A DNA stretch of 64,000 nt from Manganitrophus sp963718695 (GTDB taxonomy: Bacteria > Nitrospirota > Nitrospiria > SBBL01 > Manganitrophaceae), in NCBI GenBank assembly GCA_963718695.1, contig OY970371.1, positions 1 to 64,000 on the forward strand, written 5' to 3'. The notes under the pieces were generated by a model that was given only the letters and a program-made list of their open reading frames with translations, had not been told where the DNA came from and searched no databases. Below are positions 33,781 to 43,035 of this stretch, piece after piece (positions within the stretch are counted from its first letter, which is position 1; every line of letters begins with the position of its first letter). The translations under genes and the position numbers were made by a program.

Positions 33781-34893
33781 TTAATCTCCCCGGTATTGCG
33801 CCACCCCTCCAAACGTTCCAAACCATTTATGACCCTGGCGATCGATGGCGATCGCGTAGACAGCGCCGATCCCTTCTTTCTGAGTGAAGTTCTTAAATTT
33901 TTGCCCGTCGAACCGGCTGACCCCGCCGTCGGTCCCGATCCATAAAACCCCTTTCGAGTCGAACTTGAGGGCATGGATGATATTTCCGGCCAGGCCGTCT
34001 TGAATCGTATAACTCTTCCATTTCTTTCCATCGAATTGGGAGAGCCCTCCGCCGAGGGTCCCGACCCAGAGCCGGTTTTGTGAATCGATCACCGAAGAGA
34101 CGACATAATTCGGATTATATTCGAGCGGTTTGTCCCCCCCTTGGTGGTGTTGCGGAACAAACTGCAGTTCTTCGGCTTCGGGCGGCTTCACTCGGGCGAC
34201 CTCGGCGCCGACCCCCTCTTTGTTGGTCCAGCTTTTCCAGTTTTTGCCGTCGAACCGGCTGACTCCCCCCTCGGTGCCGAACCAAAACGTTCCCTTCTGA
34301 TCCTGCGCCAAGGTGTAGACCCATTTATCGATCAAGCCGTCATCGGTCGTGTAGGTCTGGAAAAACTTTCCGTCGAACCGGCTGACCCCCTTCCAGGTGG
34401 CGACCCACATCGTTCCCTTCGGATCGAAGTGGACGCCGTAGACCCAAAGATCGCCGAGCCCCTTGCCGCTGCCGAAGCGTGTCCAGGAGGCCTCTCCATA
34501 AGAAGCGGTGGAGCCGCTGCCATAAGGCGTATAGGTCGTCCATTGTTTTCCGTCGAATTTGCTCAGCCCTCCGCCGTAGGTCCCGATCCACTTGTTTCCT
34601 TTTGGATCGATCGCCACCGTGTGGATAATGTTGGAGAGGAGGCCGTTTTTGGTCGTGTACGACGTTTGTTCTTCGCGGGCCAGATCGTATCTGAGGAGGC
34701 CGTTGGAGGTTCCGACCCAGAGGACATCCCCCTCCAGGGCCAACGCCCGAACGATGGAGAACAGGGTAAAGTGACTCCAGAGTTCTTCAGGAGGCGTATG
34801 GGGGTTGGTCGCCGAATAAGAGGGCGGGGGAGTCATGATATTGAAAGCAAAGAGGAGAATCAAAGTGAGTATAAAACGGATTCTTCTTGGCAT
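33781..34893 (-). CDS. Secreted Reg_prop beta-propeller protein
   Basis: 370 residues from ATG 34893 (GAGGTT upstream; ATG 34929 also possible). Signal peptide, then six or more repeats of the two-component-regulator-propeller type with units such as LWVGTSNGLLRYD, KWIGTYGGGLSKFDG, MWVATWKGVSRFDG, FWFGTEGGVSRFDG and LWVGTLGGGLSQFDG. These form a seven-bladed-type periplasmic propeller usually fused to a kinase; here no signalling domain is attached, so it is a free-standing propeller. Role unknown. Confidence 0.88.
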   Translation of the reverse strand: MPRRIRFILTLILLFAFNIMTPPPSYSATNPHTPPEELWSHFTLFSIVRALALEGDVLWVGTSNGLLRYDLAREEQTSYTTKNGLLSNIIHTVAIDPKGNKWIGTYGGGLSKFDGKQWTTYTPYGSGSTASYGEASWTRFGSGKGLGDLWVYGVHFDPKGTMWVATWKGVSRFDGKFFQTYTTDDGLIDKWVYTLAQDQKGTFWFGTEGGVSRFDGKNWKSWTNKEGVGAEVARVKPPEAEELQFVPQHHQGGDKPLEYNPNYVVSSVIDSQNRLWVGTLGGGLSQFDGKKWKSYTIQDGLAGNIIHALKFDSKGVLWIGTDGGVSRFDGQKFKNFTQKEGIGAVYAIAIDRQGHKWFGTFGGVAQYRGD

Positions 34894-35024
34894 TGATTGA
34901 ACCTCATGGGGAATTGACTTTGGATTCATATAACAGAATCCTTGGGCCAGGTCAATTCTTCCGGGGCATTTGGGGGAGGCGATACGGTTTTTGCAGGAGG
35001 TGATGATCCTCAGCCAGCCGGGGA

Positions 35025-35867
35025 TCATGGCGAGTGATATTGAAAGGTCCGATAGGTGACGCCGGTCGGTTCGAGCGTTGGCTTCCCTGATCGTGTGACC
35101 CATTCCTCGGCTTTTTGAGAGATCCAATTCCCGACCGAATCGAATTTATAGGTATACTGTTTTTTGAATTTAACCGTACCGGCCGCGTCAAAGCGGGTCT
35201 CTTCAATCATGTTTCCCTTGGCGTCGTAGCGGTAGACCGTCCTGAAGTCGAGTGTGCTCACGCCGACCCCTTCGGGCGGAAGGCCCTGCGTCTGGACCAG
35301 GTAGAAATTCTCCTCGACTTTTCTTCCTTCCGCATCATAGAGATAGACCCATTTAAAATCTTTGGTGCTATGAATCTGCTGGCGGATCTCTTCGCTCAGG
35401 TTGCCGTTTTTGTCATAGATATAAATTGCTTTAGAAAAGACGACGCCGTTGATCTCGGTGCGGGTCTCTTCGATCCGATTCTGCTCGGCATGATGTGTAT
35501 AACTCCACCGGAAGGTGGGGAATTCTTTGTAATCGTATTCGATTCCGTCTCTCAGGTTTCCGTTTGCATCGTAATTGAATATCGATTTGAAGTTAAGAGA
35601 GATGTCATCGTAGAGTTGATCTTCCTGAATCTTGTTTCCCTTGAGATCGTAGGTGTTGGAGAGCCAGGGGATACGGGCGCTCTCGACCCATTTTCCCGCT
35701 TGGTTGGAGATATTCGTCAGTTCGATGAGAACCGTCTTTACCGGCCCGATCAGGCGCTCTTGTTCTCGATCGGTTTTCTTTCCGGCCAGAGCGGGATGCG
35801 TAAAGAGGGCAACCAGCGCCAGTGCGATGAGGGTTTTTATCAGTGGTTGTTTAAGCGGATTTAACAT
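35025..35867 (-). CDS. Secreted YD/RHS-repeat-like protein
   Basis: 280 residues with signal peptide (ALALVALFTHPALA). At least four YD-type repeats: YDANGNL, YDKNGNL, YDAEGRK, YDAKGNM, each followed by a beta-rich segment. Short YD proteins of this kind lack the Rhs core and toxin tip, so no toxin function is implied. Upstream of, and 131 bp from, the propeller gene on the same strand. Confidence 0.82.
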   Translation of the reverse strand: MLNPLKQPLIKTLIALALVALFTHPALAGKKTDREQERLIGPVKTVLIELTNISNQAGKWVESARIPWLSNTYDLKGNKIQEDQLYDDISLNFKSIFNYDANGNLRDGIEYDYKEFPTFRWSYTHHAEQNRIEETRTEINGVVFSKAIYIYDKNGNLSEEIRQQIHSTKDFKWVYLYDAEGRKVEENFYLVQTQGLPPEGVGVSTLDFRTVYRYDAKGNMIEETRFDAAGTVKFKKQYTYKFDSVGNWISQKAEEWVTRSGKPTLEPTGVTYRTFQYHSP

Positions 35868-35910
35868 GTCGGTATCGGAGGATCAGACTTCCAAGAAGGT
35901 CATTTAGACA

Positions 35911-35951
35911 GGAAGGGGACCTGAAGTGATACAACCCTCAGGTCCCCTTCC
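35911..35951 (-). terminator. Large hairpin downstream of triheme cytochrome
   Basis: 14-bp perfect stem: GGAAGGGGACCTGA (35911-35924) and its complement (35938-35951), 13-nt loop, starting 11 bp beyond the cytochrome stop. No clear T-run, so a Rho-independent role is uncertain; it may be a transcript-protecting hairpin or repeat. Confidence 0.5.
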
Positions 35952-35962
35952 ATCTCTAGCTT

Positions 35963-36646
35963 TTAGCTCTTTGGTTTCACGTGGCAGCGGGTGCAGTTCG
36001 CGAGCGGGAAAGCGACCCGGCCATGGCAGCGTCCACAGAACTCCCCATTGACGATCTTCACCATCGAGATCGGGTTGCCCCCCTTCTTCATCATGAAGAT
36101 GCCGGGGTGGCAATTGGCGCAGTCCAACCAGAAGGTATGGGGGAAATGCGGGAAGATGACGTTCGGCATGGAGCCGATCGCCGGGATTTCGATATCGAAC
36201 ATAAAAGGAGGCGTGGGTGGTTTGTTCAGATCGAGCGCCTCGTGCGGCTTGATCAGGCTCTCTTGAAAGGCCTTGACCCAATCGACCTGTCCGGAGGCAT
36301 CGACCGGAAAGTCTTTCAGGACGACATCCCCATTCGTATTGTCTTGATTGTAAGGGGGGCCCGGCGTGGGAAGCTTGGTCGGGTCTTCAAATTTAGGAAG
36401 CGCGGTTGCGGGATGCGGGGCCACCAGGGACGGTTGCGACGCAAGATCTTTCTCTTGGGCCTGGGCCGGCGCCTGAACCGGAATGACTTGTGGCGTTGCC
36501 GGCGCGGTAGCAACAGCAGGCGCCGCGGTCGGATTGGCTGGTTCACTCTTGGCTTGTCGGATGCAAGCATAGAGGGTGGTGAGGGAAAGGAGTATGAGCA
36601 AGCTCCCGACGTAGAGATATCTTCTTCGTTGTTTCACCCAAGCCAT
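35963..36646 (-). CDS. Membrane-anchored triheme c7-type cytochrome
   Basis: 227 residues: one N-terminal anchor helix (about 12-28), a Pro/Ala/Gln-rich linker (about 35-80), and a C-terminal c(7)-type triheme domain with CANCH, CGRCH and CTRCH plus the distal His-containing FPHFPHTFW. The rigid linker would hold the haem domain away from the inner membrane, in the periplasm. Paired with the shorter triheme cytochrome 77 bp upstream, sharing the KxxxGEFCGxCHG pattern. Probably passes electrons between the inner membrane and the outer-membrane components encoded divergently. Confidence 0.9.
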   Translation of the reverse strand: MAWVKQRRRYLYVGSLLILLSLTTLYACIRQAKSEPANPTAAPAVATAPATPQVIPVQAPAQAQEKDLASQPSLVAPHPATALPKFEDPTKLPTPGPPYNQDNTNGDVVLKDFPVDASGQVDWVKAFQESLIKPHEALDLNKPPTPPFMFDIEIPAIGSMPNVIFPHFPHTFWLDCANCHPGIFMMKKGGNPISMVKIVNGEFCGRCHGRVAFPLANCTRCHVKPKS

Positions 36647-36677
36647 GTGAATCCTCCCCTAAGATTCAAAAATTCTT

Positions 36678-36711
36678 AATGTAAGGGCGTATTGCAATAC
36701 GCCCTTACATT
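36678..36711. repeat. 34-bp perfect palindrome (REP-like)
   Basis: Perfect inverted repeat with arms beginning AATGTAAGGGCGTATTG, centred between the two triheme cytochrome genes. Resembles the GTAGGGGCG hairpins at 44065, 48041 and 63165 in sequence and intergenic position. Confidence 0.8.
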
Positions 36712-36723
36712 GAAAAACAATAT

Positions 36724-37095
36724 CTACTTTGGAAAGCCTTCCAGAACCCCTGTCGTCATCCCCGGCGTTCCGGAGTGGCATCGGGCGCATTCGATCGGCT
36801 TCCATGAAATCGTTCCGTTGTGGCATTTCCCGCAGAATTGTCCATCAACGATGATCTTCTTCATATCAATGTCGTTGGAGCCGGCCCGCATCTCGAAGAT
36901 GGCGGGGTGGCAGACCTTGCACTTAAATTCCGCGCGATGGTACCAATGTGGGAAGACAACCGGCGGCATCCCCCGTTTTTCCGCCTTGCTGTTCAGGACC
37001 ATATCGCCGTAGTAGCCTGACACCTTATCACCGCCCCAGAAGTATGCTAGCACAAGGCCTAATCCGAGTATGATGCCGATCCGAACACTTTTCAT
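36724..37095 (-). CDS. Triheme c7-type cytochrome, N-terminally anchored
   Basis: 123 residues from ATG 37095 (GGGGAGAAG ribosome site; an in-frame start 24 codons upstream is poorer). A single hydrophobic N-terminal segment (IGIILGLGLVLAYFWG) then one triheme domain with CKVCH, CGKCH and CARCH and the distal-His segment FPHWYHR. Compact c7-type electron carriers shuttle electrons through the periplasm. Own promoter at 37138-37164, divergent from the cytochrome operon. Confidence 0.9.
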   Translation of the reverse strand: MKSVRIGIILGLGLVLAYFWGGDKVSGYYGDMVLNSKAEKRGMPPVVFPHWYHRAEFKCKVCHPAIFEMRAGSNDIDMKKIIVDGQFCGKCHNGTISWKPIECARCHSGTPGMTTGVLEGFPK

Positions 37096-37137
37096 CTTCT
37101 CCCCTCTCCCCATGCCGAAGTGGAATCCAACCGCTTG

Positions 37138-37164
37138 ATTATCACACCGGTTTTCTTTTGTCAA
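37138..37164 (-). promoter_or_regulatory. Promoter for triheme cytochrome pair
   Basis: Minus-strand TTGACA (37164-37159), 15-bp spacer, extended -10 TGTGATAAT with GATAAT at 37143-37138. Divergent from the promoter at 37235. Confidence 0.6.
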
Positions 37165-37234
37165 CAAATTTTATTCAAACTGTTCAACTAAATGAAAAAG
37201 GAAAGCTTTTTATCTCGGATCTCCGATTTTTTTC

Positions 37235-37262
37235 TTGACAAAAGTGTAAAAAAAACTATAGT
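37235..37262 (+). promoter_or_regulatory. Promoter for multihaem cytochrome operon
   Basis: TTGACA (37235-37240), 16-bp spacer, TATAGT (37257-37262). The long A/T-rich spacer and about 120-nt leader precede ATG 37383. Confidence 0.7.
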
Positions 37263-37382
37263 TAGGCATTGGATTTTTCGCATTCGTATCCGCGATCCGC
37301 TTTCTCTTAAAGATTTCCTTGTTGACCTCATAAAGATCCGACCTGCCGAATGAGATGGAGACGCTTCAGGAGTCCGTCCAGG

Positions 37383-38189
37383 ATGACTTTTAAGAGAATT
37401 CAAATTTTCATCTTACTGGGAAGCGTCGCTTTTATCCTTTTCCTTTCCGCTTCAGCCAAAGGGGGTTCCATCATCCGGTCCCGGCATGATCTCTCCGCGC
37501 TGAACTGGCGCGGATATCAGAACGAGAGCGGCCCGATGCAGGGGGGAACGTTCGACGACCTCCGCGAAGCGTGTGTCTACTGCCATACCCCTCATAACGG
37601 CAGCAGCTACGCCCCTCTTTGGAATCGAACGCTTCCGGAGGAGCGGGGCTATCAGATGTATTCCAGCCCCAATTTCGACTCGACCCGACGACTTGCACCC
37701 GACGGCATCTCCCTCGCTTGTCTTTCTTGCCACGACGGATCGGTGGCGGTCGATTCGGTTCTCAAGCCGCCTCAATTCCATCCGATCGTCGAAACCGGCG
37801 GCGATTATCGAATGACTTTGGAAGGGGAGGAGGGGAGCGATGCCTGCTCGAAGTGCCACAATCGATCTGAAGGCGCCTATGGCGGTCTCTCCGGGGCCCA
37901 TGATGCGACCGTCCGCTACTTCACGAAGGATCTGCGGGATGACCATGCGATCTCCATGGTTTACCCCAGTTTGGATATTGATCCTCAGTTCAATCAGCCG
38001 ACGATCTTGAAGCCCGACGGGGGCCGGATGTTTCCAAACGGGGTCCAAACGTTTGAGGGAGATAAGGTCCAGTGCGCCTCTTGCCATGACATTCATAGTC
38101 CGGATGAGAAAAACCTGCAGGGGCGGGATCCCTTTTTGAGGGCCTCCAACCGAGGGAGTGCTCTCTGCTTGACTTGTCATCAGAAATGA
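37383..38189 (+). CDS. Secreted pentahaem c-type cytochrome
   Basis: 268 residues from ATG 37383 (AGGAG 10 nt upstream; an ATG 33 bp earlier is possible). Signal peptide, then five CXXCH sites: CVYCHTPH, CLSCHDGS, CSKCH, CASCHDIH, CLTCH. The CxxCHTPH and CxxCHDG signatures are those of the doubled-CXXCH cytochrome group and recur in the tetrahaem and 12-haem proteins downstream, so the three are related. First gene of the plus-strand redox operon; its stop overlaps the next start (ATGA). Confidence 0.92.
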   Translation: MTFKRIQIFILLGSVAFILFLSASAKGGSIIRSRHDLSALNWRGYQNESGPMQGGTFDDLREACVYCHTPHNGSSYAPLWNRTLPEERGYQMYSSPNFDSTRRLAPDGISLACLSCHDGSVAVDSVLKPPQFHPIVETGGDYRMTLEGEEGSDACSKCHNRSEGAYGGLSGAHDATVRYFTKDLRDDHAISMVYPSLDIDPQFNQPTILKPDGGRMFPNGVQTFEGDKVQCASCHDIHSPDEKNLQGRDPFLRASNRGSALCLTCHQK

Positions 38190-39289
38190 GGAGGACGCTT
38201 TTGAATCGGCTCTTTAAATTAGAAGTAACTGGGGTGCAAAGGGCGTTCTCGTTTTTATTATTGATCCTTCTAATTGCCGGATGCAGCCGAAAGGCGCAGA
38301 CCCCGGATCAGGGTCTGGTCTGGCCCGCCGCCCCCGAAACACCCCGGATCAAGTTTCTCGCGAGCATCGATTCTTCCGAAGATGTGGAGAAAAAAGGATG
38401 GGGAGAGCGGATCAAAGCGGCCCTCTTCGGAGACGCCTCCGGCGCCAAGCTGGTCAAGCCGTATGGCGTTTTTGCCACGGCGCAGGGGCGTATTTACGTC
38501 GCCGATTCGGGCTGGAGAAAGATCTTGGTCTTCGATACGCTCCAGGGCCGCTTCTCGATGATCGGTGTCGATGGACCGGGAGCGCTCGCCGCCCCGATGG
38601 GGGTCACCGTCGATAAGGCGGGACGGGTCTACGTGACCGATACGGTCCTCCGCAAATGTCTTGTCTACGACCAAGAGGGAAGGTTTCTTCTATCGATCGG
38701 CGATTTGAATCGCCTTGAGCGGCCGGTCGGGGTGGCGGTCAACGATGCGTTGAAGCAGGTCTACATCGCCGATACGCGGAAGCATCAGATTTTTGTATAT
38801 GACTTCGAGGGAAATTTCCTCTTCGAGTTCGGAAAGCGGGGGGCGGAGGATGGCGAATTCAACTTTCCGGCGAACCTGTTTGTCGATGCCGGAGGCAAGG
38901 TTTATATCACCGATCTGAATTTCCGGGTCCAGATCTTCGATGCGGCCGGAAAATTCCTCTCCAAGTTCGGCAATGTCGGAACCGGTTTCGGCCAGTTCTC
39001 CCTTCCGAAGGGGGTCGGCGTCGACTCGCAGGGACATATTTATGTCGTCGATTCGCGCTTCAACAATGTCCAAATCTTCAATCCGGAGGGGCAACTCCTC
39101 CTCTTCTTCGGCGAGTTCGGCAGCAGGGATGGCCAACTCTGGCTGCCGGCCGGCCTCTCGATTGACGATCAGGACCGGATTTACATCGCCGACCAGTACA
39201 ATCATCGAATCAATATCTTCCAGTATATCGGTCCGACGAAAGAAAAAGAGAAACAAGAAAGCGAGAAACCGGAGGAACCTCCCTCATGA
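38186..39289 (+). CDS. NHL-repeat beta-propeller lipoprotein
   Basis: 367 residues from ATG 38186, overlapping the upstream stop. Lipobox LLIAGC. Residues about 85-350 hold six NHL-type blades with units such as PYGVFATAQGRIYVADSG, PVGVAVNDALKQVYIADT, FPANLFVDAGGKVYITD and PKGVGVDSQGHIYVVDS. A Lys/Glu-rich tail ends the protein. Such propellers serve as binding platforms; repeatedly placed beside multihaem cytochromes here, it may scaffold the conduit at the outer membrane. Confidence 0.9.
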   Translation: MRRTLLNRLFKLEVTGVQRAFSFLLLILLIAGCSRKAQTPDQGLVWPAAPETPRIKFLASIDSSEDVEKKGWGERIKAALFGDASGAKLVKPYGVFATAQGRIYVADSGWRKILVFDTLQGRFSMIGVDGPGALAAPMGVTVDKAGRVYVTDTVLRKCLVYDQEGRFLLSIGDLNRLERPVGVAVNDALKQVYIADTRKHQIFVYDFEGNFLFEFGKRGAEDGEFNFPANLFVDAGGKVYITDLNFRVQIFDAAGKFLSKFGNVGTGFGQFSLPKGVGVDSQGHIYVVDSRFNNVQIFNPEGQLLLFFGEFGSRDGQLWLPAGLSIDDQDRIYIADQYNHRINIFQYIGPTKEKEKQESEKPEEPPS

Positions 39290-40476
39290 TGACGCGTCGC
39301 AGTGCCTCTGATCGGCAGAGGTTGATCCTGAAACGGATCGGACGCTTTTTTCGCGCGGCCAATGCGCTACTCCCGGCCGGTCTCCTTTCGCGAAGGCGGA
39401 ATTTTATTCTGATAATCCTGGCGTCGGCCGGGACCGCTTTCTCCCTCTTGAATGTTTTTGCCTCGGAAGATGTCCGGCATACCAAGCACAATTTGGCCGT
39501 CAACCCCGATATTTTTGCGCGGGAAGGAAGCGACCTGAAGGCAGGGGAGCTGACCTCGCTGCGGGGGGCGCGAAACCCGGAGGTCCGCGGCGTCGAAGGG
39601 GATGTCCGGTTGAATGAAGAGGTCTGCATCTTCTGCCACACGCCGCACGGCGCGCAGAGCAATGTCAACGGTCTGATCGGACACGCGCCGCTTTGGAACC
39701 GCCGTCTCTCCAATCCGATGGCTTTTACTCCTTACACCAGCCCCAACTACGATGCGCAAGATATGCTCGGGACGCCGGGCCGGCCGAAGGGGGTCTCGCT
39801 CGCCTGCCTCTCTTGCCATGACGGCGCGGTGGCGTTCGACGCCTTGATCAACAGCTCCGGGTCGGGCGGCTTCTTCCCGAGCAACCGGGTTTTGAACGGC
39901 GCGGGGGGAAGTGTCGGGATGACCTTCCTGGGGCCGGCGGTCGATGCGACCGGCAGCTTCAGAGAGGGACGCCGGGATGAGACATCGGGCGGCTTCGTCT
40001 TCTTTGATGCATTTGGAGGAGGCCCGAATGCCTCGTTGGGAGCCGAACCGTTCCCGAACCTGGGGCTCGACCTGCGGGATGATCATCCGGTCAGCATCGA
40101 GATTCCCCGGACCGACCCGCAGTTCCGCGAGATCTTGACGAATATTTCTTCTAAAGGAGGCCGTATTCCGGGAAGCGGATCGGTGATGTGGATCGATCGG
40201 AATCCAAACGGCGCCTTTTTGCCGCTCGACAAGCGCGATCGGATTCGGGCCTATCCTTCCGATCCGGGCCGTCCCGATGCGCCTTATATTGAGTGCGCCT
40301 CCTGTCACAATCCCCATGAGGCGAGCCGGCCCGGCGGGCAGCCGGCCCTTTCGGAGCCGGTCAACCCCCAAACGGTCAACAACAATCTCTTTTTAAGGAT
40401 GGCCTCGATGCCGGGGGCCAACTCACAAGACCGGAACGCCGGGAGCCTGGTCTGTTTGAGCTGTCACAAAAAGTAA
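39286..40476 (+). CDS. Secreted tetrahaem c-type cytochrome
   Basis: 396 residues, with a long basic N-terminus before the hydrophobic signal (about 40-58). Four CXXCH sites: CIFCHTPHGAQ, CLSCHDGA, CASCHNPHE, CLSCH. A segment DVRHTKHNLAVNP just after the signal recurs as DVSNTKHNLSANP in the 12-haem protein, marking the two as paralogues. The Gly-rich inserts between haems 2 and 3 lack further haem sites. Coupled to the NHL gene by ATGA. Confidence 0.9.
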   Translation: MMTRRSASDRQRLILKRIGRFFRAANALLPAGLLSRRRNFILIILASAGTAFSLLNVFASEDVRHTKHNLAVNPDIFAREGSDLKAGELTSLRGARNPEVRGVEGDVRLNEEVCIFCHTPHGAQSNVNGLIGHAPLWNRRLSNPMAFTPYTSPNYDAQDMLGTPGRPKGVSLACLSCHDGAVAFDALINSSGSGGFFPSNRVLNGAGGSVGMTFLGPAVDATGSFREGRRDETSGGFVFFDAFGGGPNASLGAEPFPNLGLDLRDDHPVSIEIPRTDPQFREILTNISSKGGRIPGSGSVMWIDRNPNGAFLPLDKRDRIRAYPSDPGRPDAPYIECASCHNPHEASRPGGQPALSEPVNPQTVNNNLFLRMASMPGANSQDRNAGSLVCLSCHKK

Positions 40477-40491
40477 GGCGGGGAAGAAGCG

Positions 40492-41049
40492 TTGATAGAA
40501 GTCAGGCGTCAAACGTCGGAGGGAGGAAGGAGGAAGGGCGGAATCGCAAGGCCTCTCATCTGGATTCTCTCTTCCGGATTCTGTCTTCTGTTCATGCCGC
40601 GGCTTCTACCCGCGGTCGAGCCGCCGGTGGCGGAGGTCAATCGGGTTTCCATTACGGCGGGCGCGGTCGAAAGGGAGCTCCGAAATTATCTCCGTCAGAT
40701 CGGCCACAAGGAGCTGTCCCCGTCGAGGATGATGAGCCTGCGAAGAGAAGTGCTCGAGCGGCTCATCGACGAAGAGTTGATTTATCAGGAGGCGCTTAAA
40801 AAGGGAGAAGCGATCGCTTCCGAGGAGATTGAAGCGGAGGTCGGTCGAATTCGCAAGCGGTTTACGGCCGAGAGCGATTTCGAAGCGGCGCTGATCCGAG
40901 AAGGACTCACCCTCGATCAGGTCAAAGAGGGGGTTCGTCGGTTTATCCTGGTTCGGAAAATGTGGAACGACATCTCTCCGTCCGACGAGGCGGGGAAAAA
41001 GAACTGGTTGGAAGGGGTTCGGAAAAGATCGGAAATTAAAATTTATTAA
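40492..41049 (+). CDS. SurA N-terminal-domain chaperone-like protein
   Basis: 185 residues from TTG 40492. Signal segment then a SurA_N-type helical chaperone domain (VAEVNRVSITAGAVERELRN, VLERLIDEELIYQEALKKG, ALIREGLTLDQVKEGVRRFI). The peptidyl-prolyl isomerase (PpiC) domain normally following is absent, so it is chaperone only. Placed directly before the beta-barrel gene, it is probably the dedicated periplasmic escort for that barrel or for apo-cytochromes. Confidence 0.82.
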   Translation: MIEVRRQTSEGGRRKGGIARPLIWILSSGFCLLFMPRLLPAVEPPVAEVNRVSITAGAVERELRNYLRQIGHKELSPSRMMSLRREVLERLIDEELIYQEALKKGEAIASEEIEAEVGRIRKRFTAESDFEAALIREGLTLDQVKEGVRRFILVRKMWNDISPSDEAGKKNWLEGVRKRSEIKIY

Positions 41050-41134
41050 ATAACGGCGGCTCTATTTTCCGTCGATCATCGATGCGATCCGAAGATCGCC
41101 TGTGCGGAACACCTGGGGGGGAGGAACGCTCCGT

Positions 41135-42979
41135 TTGGAGAAGAAACACTGTCTTTGTATCGGAATGCTCTTTTTGATTTTCCTCCCGACGGTTTTCCTT
41201 TTCCCCTCCCGGGCGGACGGACGGCTCCTTAATTTAGGGGGGAGCGCCGACCTTTCCTATGGGCAGATCCGAACGACACAGGAAGAGGACGTCACCGAGA
41301 CCGCTTTTTTTCAACAGCGCTACAACCTTCATAATTTTGGAGAGATCATCGATCCGAGAATCGGCACCTTCTCACTCAACGGCACGTTTCTGAGCCAGGA
41401 TACCGAAACGAGCGGCAATTTTACCGATCAGAATTTCAACTTCACCGATTATTCCCTCGGGTTGAATCTTTTTCCGTATCTCTCTCCATTCAGCTTTTAC
41501 GCCCAACGGACGACCCGCTCCAATCAGCTGGATACCGTTGTCAAGGATACCATCACGACGTATGGGGCCAATTGGTCGCTGTCGATTCCGCGGCTTCCGC
41601 GCCTTGCCCTCTCGTACAATCAGTCGGAGCTGAAGGCGGACGATCCCAATCGTCTCCCCGATACCATCAGCCGTTACTTCAATGCCGAGTCGAGCGGCCG
41701 GGTGGGGGAGACGACCGTCATCGGGCGGTATCAATTCAATCAGACCGACGTGGCGCGGATCGACGGGGATGTCGATTCCATCGACGGACATGCGGTGAAC
41801 TTGAATACCGAGAGCCGCCTTGCCTCCGATCTCTCATTAAGCACCTTTGCCCGGTATGCCGATGTGGGGGGAACGAATGCGCCGGGGCTGACCTTCGCCC
41901 AAGAGCGGGCGGTCGGCGCTTCCGTCTTCTATACCCCGAGTATTTATTGGGACACCCATGCGCGGGTCGAATACGCCGAAACACCCGATACGATCGATTT
42001 TAAGCGACTCAATACCTTCTGGAGCGCATCGATCCGCCCGACCGAGCTTCTCGATATGGTGACGAGCCTCCGATATTTCCAATTCGACGTGAACGGCACA
42101 AAGACCTCTTCCCCTTTCGCCGACTACAACCTCAACTACCGTCCCTTTTTCGGACTGAGCACCGGCTTGGGAGGGTCGTGGGGAATGACGGAGACCGAAG
42201 GAAACGGGGCCGAGCTCTCTTCGTTCTATCAACGGTATCGCGGTTATGTGAATTACACCCGGTCGGTCGAGATTCTCCGCTACAGTGCGAGTTATGCCCT
42301 AAGCTACGGGTCGGCCGATACCTCCCGGGATCATCTGGCCGGTCCTCAAGAAGACGACCTCCGGGATTTGATGAACACGATTACGCTGGGGGTCGAGAAC
42401 ACACAGATCCGGATCGTCCATATCGCTCTGATGTATACCTTCAACGATATTAATCGCGACGGCCCGACCGTGCAGGAGGAAGACGACCAGCGCTCCCATA
42501 CCTTCCAGGTGAACGTCGACAGCAGCTATTTCCGCGGACTGATTTTAAGGGACGACAGCCTCTTTCTGCAGGGCTCGACCAGCCTGACCCGGATTGAGGG
42601 TTTTGGTCCGACGGGAAACTCCTTCCTTATTGACGCGCGGGGAAATTACTATTTCCTCGGCGGAGGCATGTTAGGGGCCGGCTGGACCCGGCAAGATTAT
42701 CCGGAAGGTTTTTATTTAGACTCGGATATCTACTATGAAGAGCTCCTATGGAGCTTCTATCTCGGAAACACCAACATCACCGTGGGAGGCCGTGACAGCC
42801 ATCAGCGGGGGGATGGAGACAGCTCGCTCGATCGAGACACGCTCGAGTTCACCGCCGCGCTCGGCTATCAGATCGGGAAGTTCCTCTTCAATCTCGACCA
42901 TCGCTGGGCCAATGACCGCTCGGCCGGGGTGACTTACCGAAGCGAGACCCTTTTTGCAAGAGCGACGAGGGTGTTTTGA
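41135..42979 (+). CDS. Outer-membrane beta-barrel (candidate porin of electron conduit)
   Basis: About 614 residues from TTG 41135, 10 nt after GGAGGA; a GTG at 41102 lacks a ribosome site. Signal peptide, then alternating amphipathic strands rich in Tyr/Thr/Ser across the whole length and a C-terminal Phe (RATRVF), the classic signature of barrels inserted by BamA. Strand pairs can be counted to around 24-28. No haem site. Its position between a tetrahaem and a 12-haem cytochrome, with two NHL lipoproteins, suggests it is the porin sheath of a porin-cytochrome complex. No clear homology to MtrB is recognisable by eye. Confidence 0.85.
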   Translation: MEKKHCLCIGMLFLIFLPTVFLFPSRADGRLLNLGGSADLSYGQIRTTQEEDVTETAFFQQRYNLHNFGEIIDPRIGTFSLNGTFLSQDTETSGNFTDQNFNFTDYSLGLNLFPYLSPFSFYAQRTTRSNQLDTVVKDTITTYGANWSLSIPRLPRLALSYNQSELKADDPNRLPDTISRYFNAESSGRVGETTVIGRYQFNQTDVARIDGDVDSIDGHAVNLNTESRLASDLSLSTFARYADVGGTNAPGLTFAQERAVGASVFYTPSIYWDTHARVEYAETPDTIDFKRLNTFWSASIRPTELLDMVTSLRYFQFDVNGTKTSSPFADYNLNYRPFFGLSTGLGGSWGMTETEGNGAELSSFYQRYRGYVNYTRSVEILRYSASYALSYGSADTSRDHLAGPQEDDLRDLMNTITLGVENTQIRIVHIALMYTFNDINRDGPTVQEEDDQRSHTFQVNVDSSYFRGLILRDDSLFLQGSTSLTRIEGFGPTGNSFLIDARGNYYFLGGGMLGAGWTRQDYPEGFYLDSDIYYEELLWSFYLGNTNITVGGRDSHQRGDGDSSLDRDTLEFTAALGYQIGKFLFNLDHRWANDRSAGVTYRSETLFARATRVF

Positions 42980-43035
42980 GAAACGGGAGGCGTGAGGCGG
43001 CCGGCGTGAAGGGGAAGCGCGTAAAAGCAGAAGCA

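Noticed and set aside
35025..35867. RHS toxin or polymorphic toxin
   Set aside because: Only four short YD units, no Rhs core, no variable toxin tip and no immunity gene next to it.
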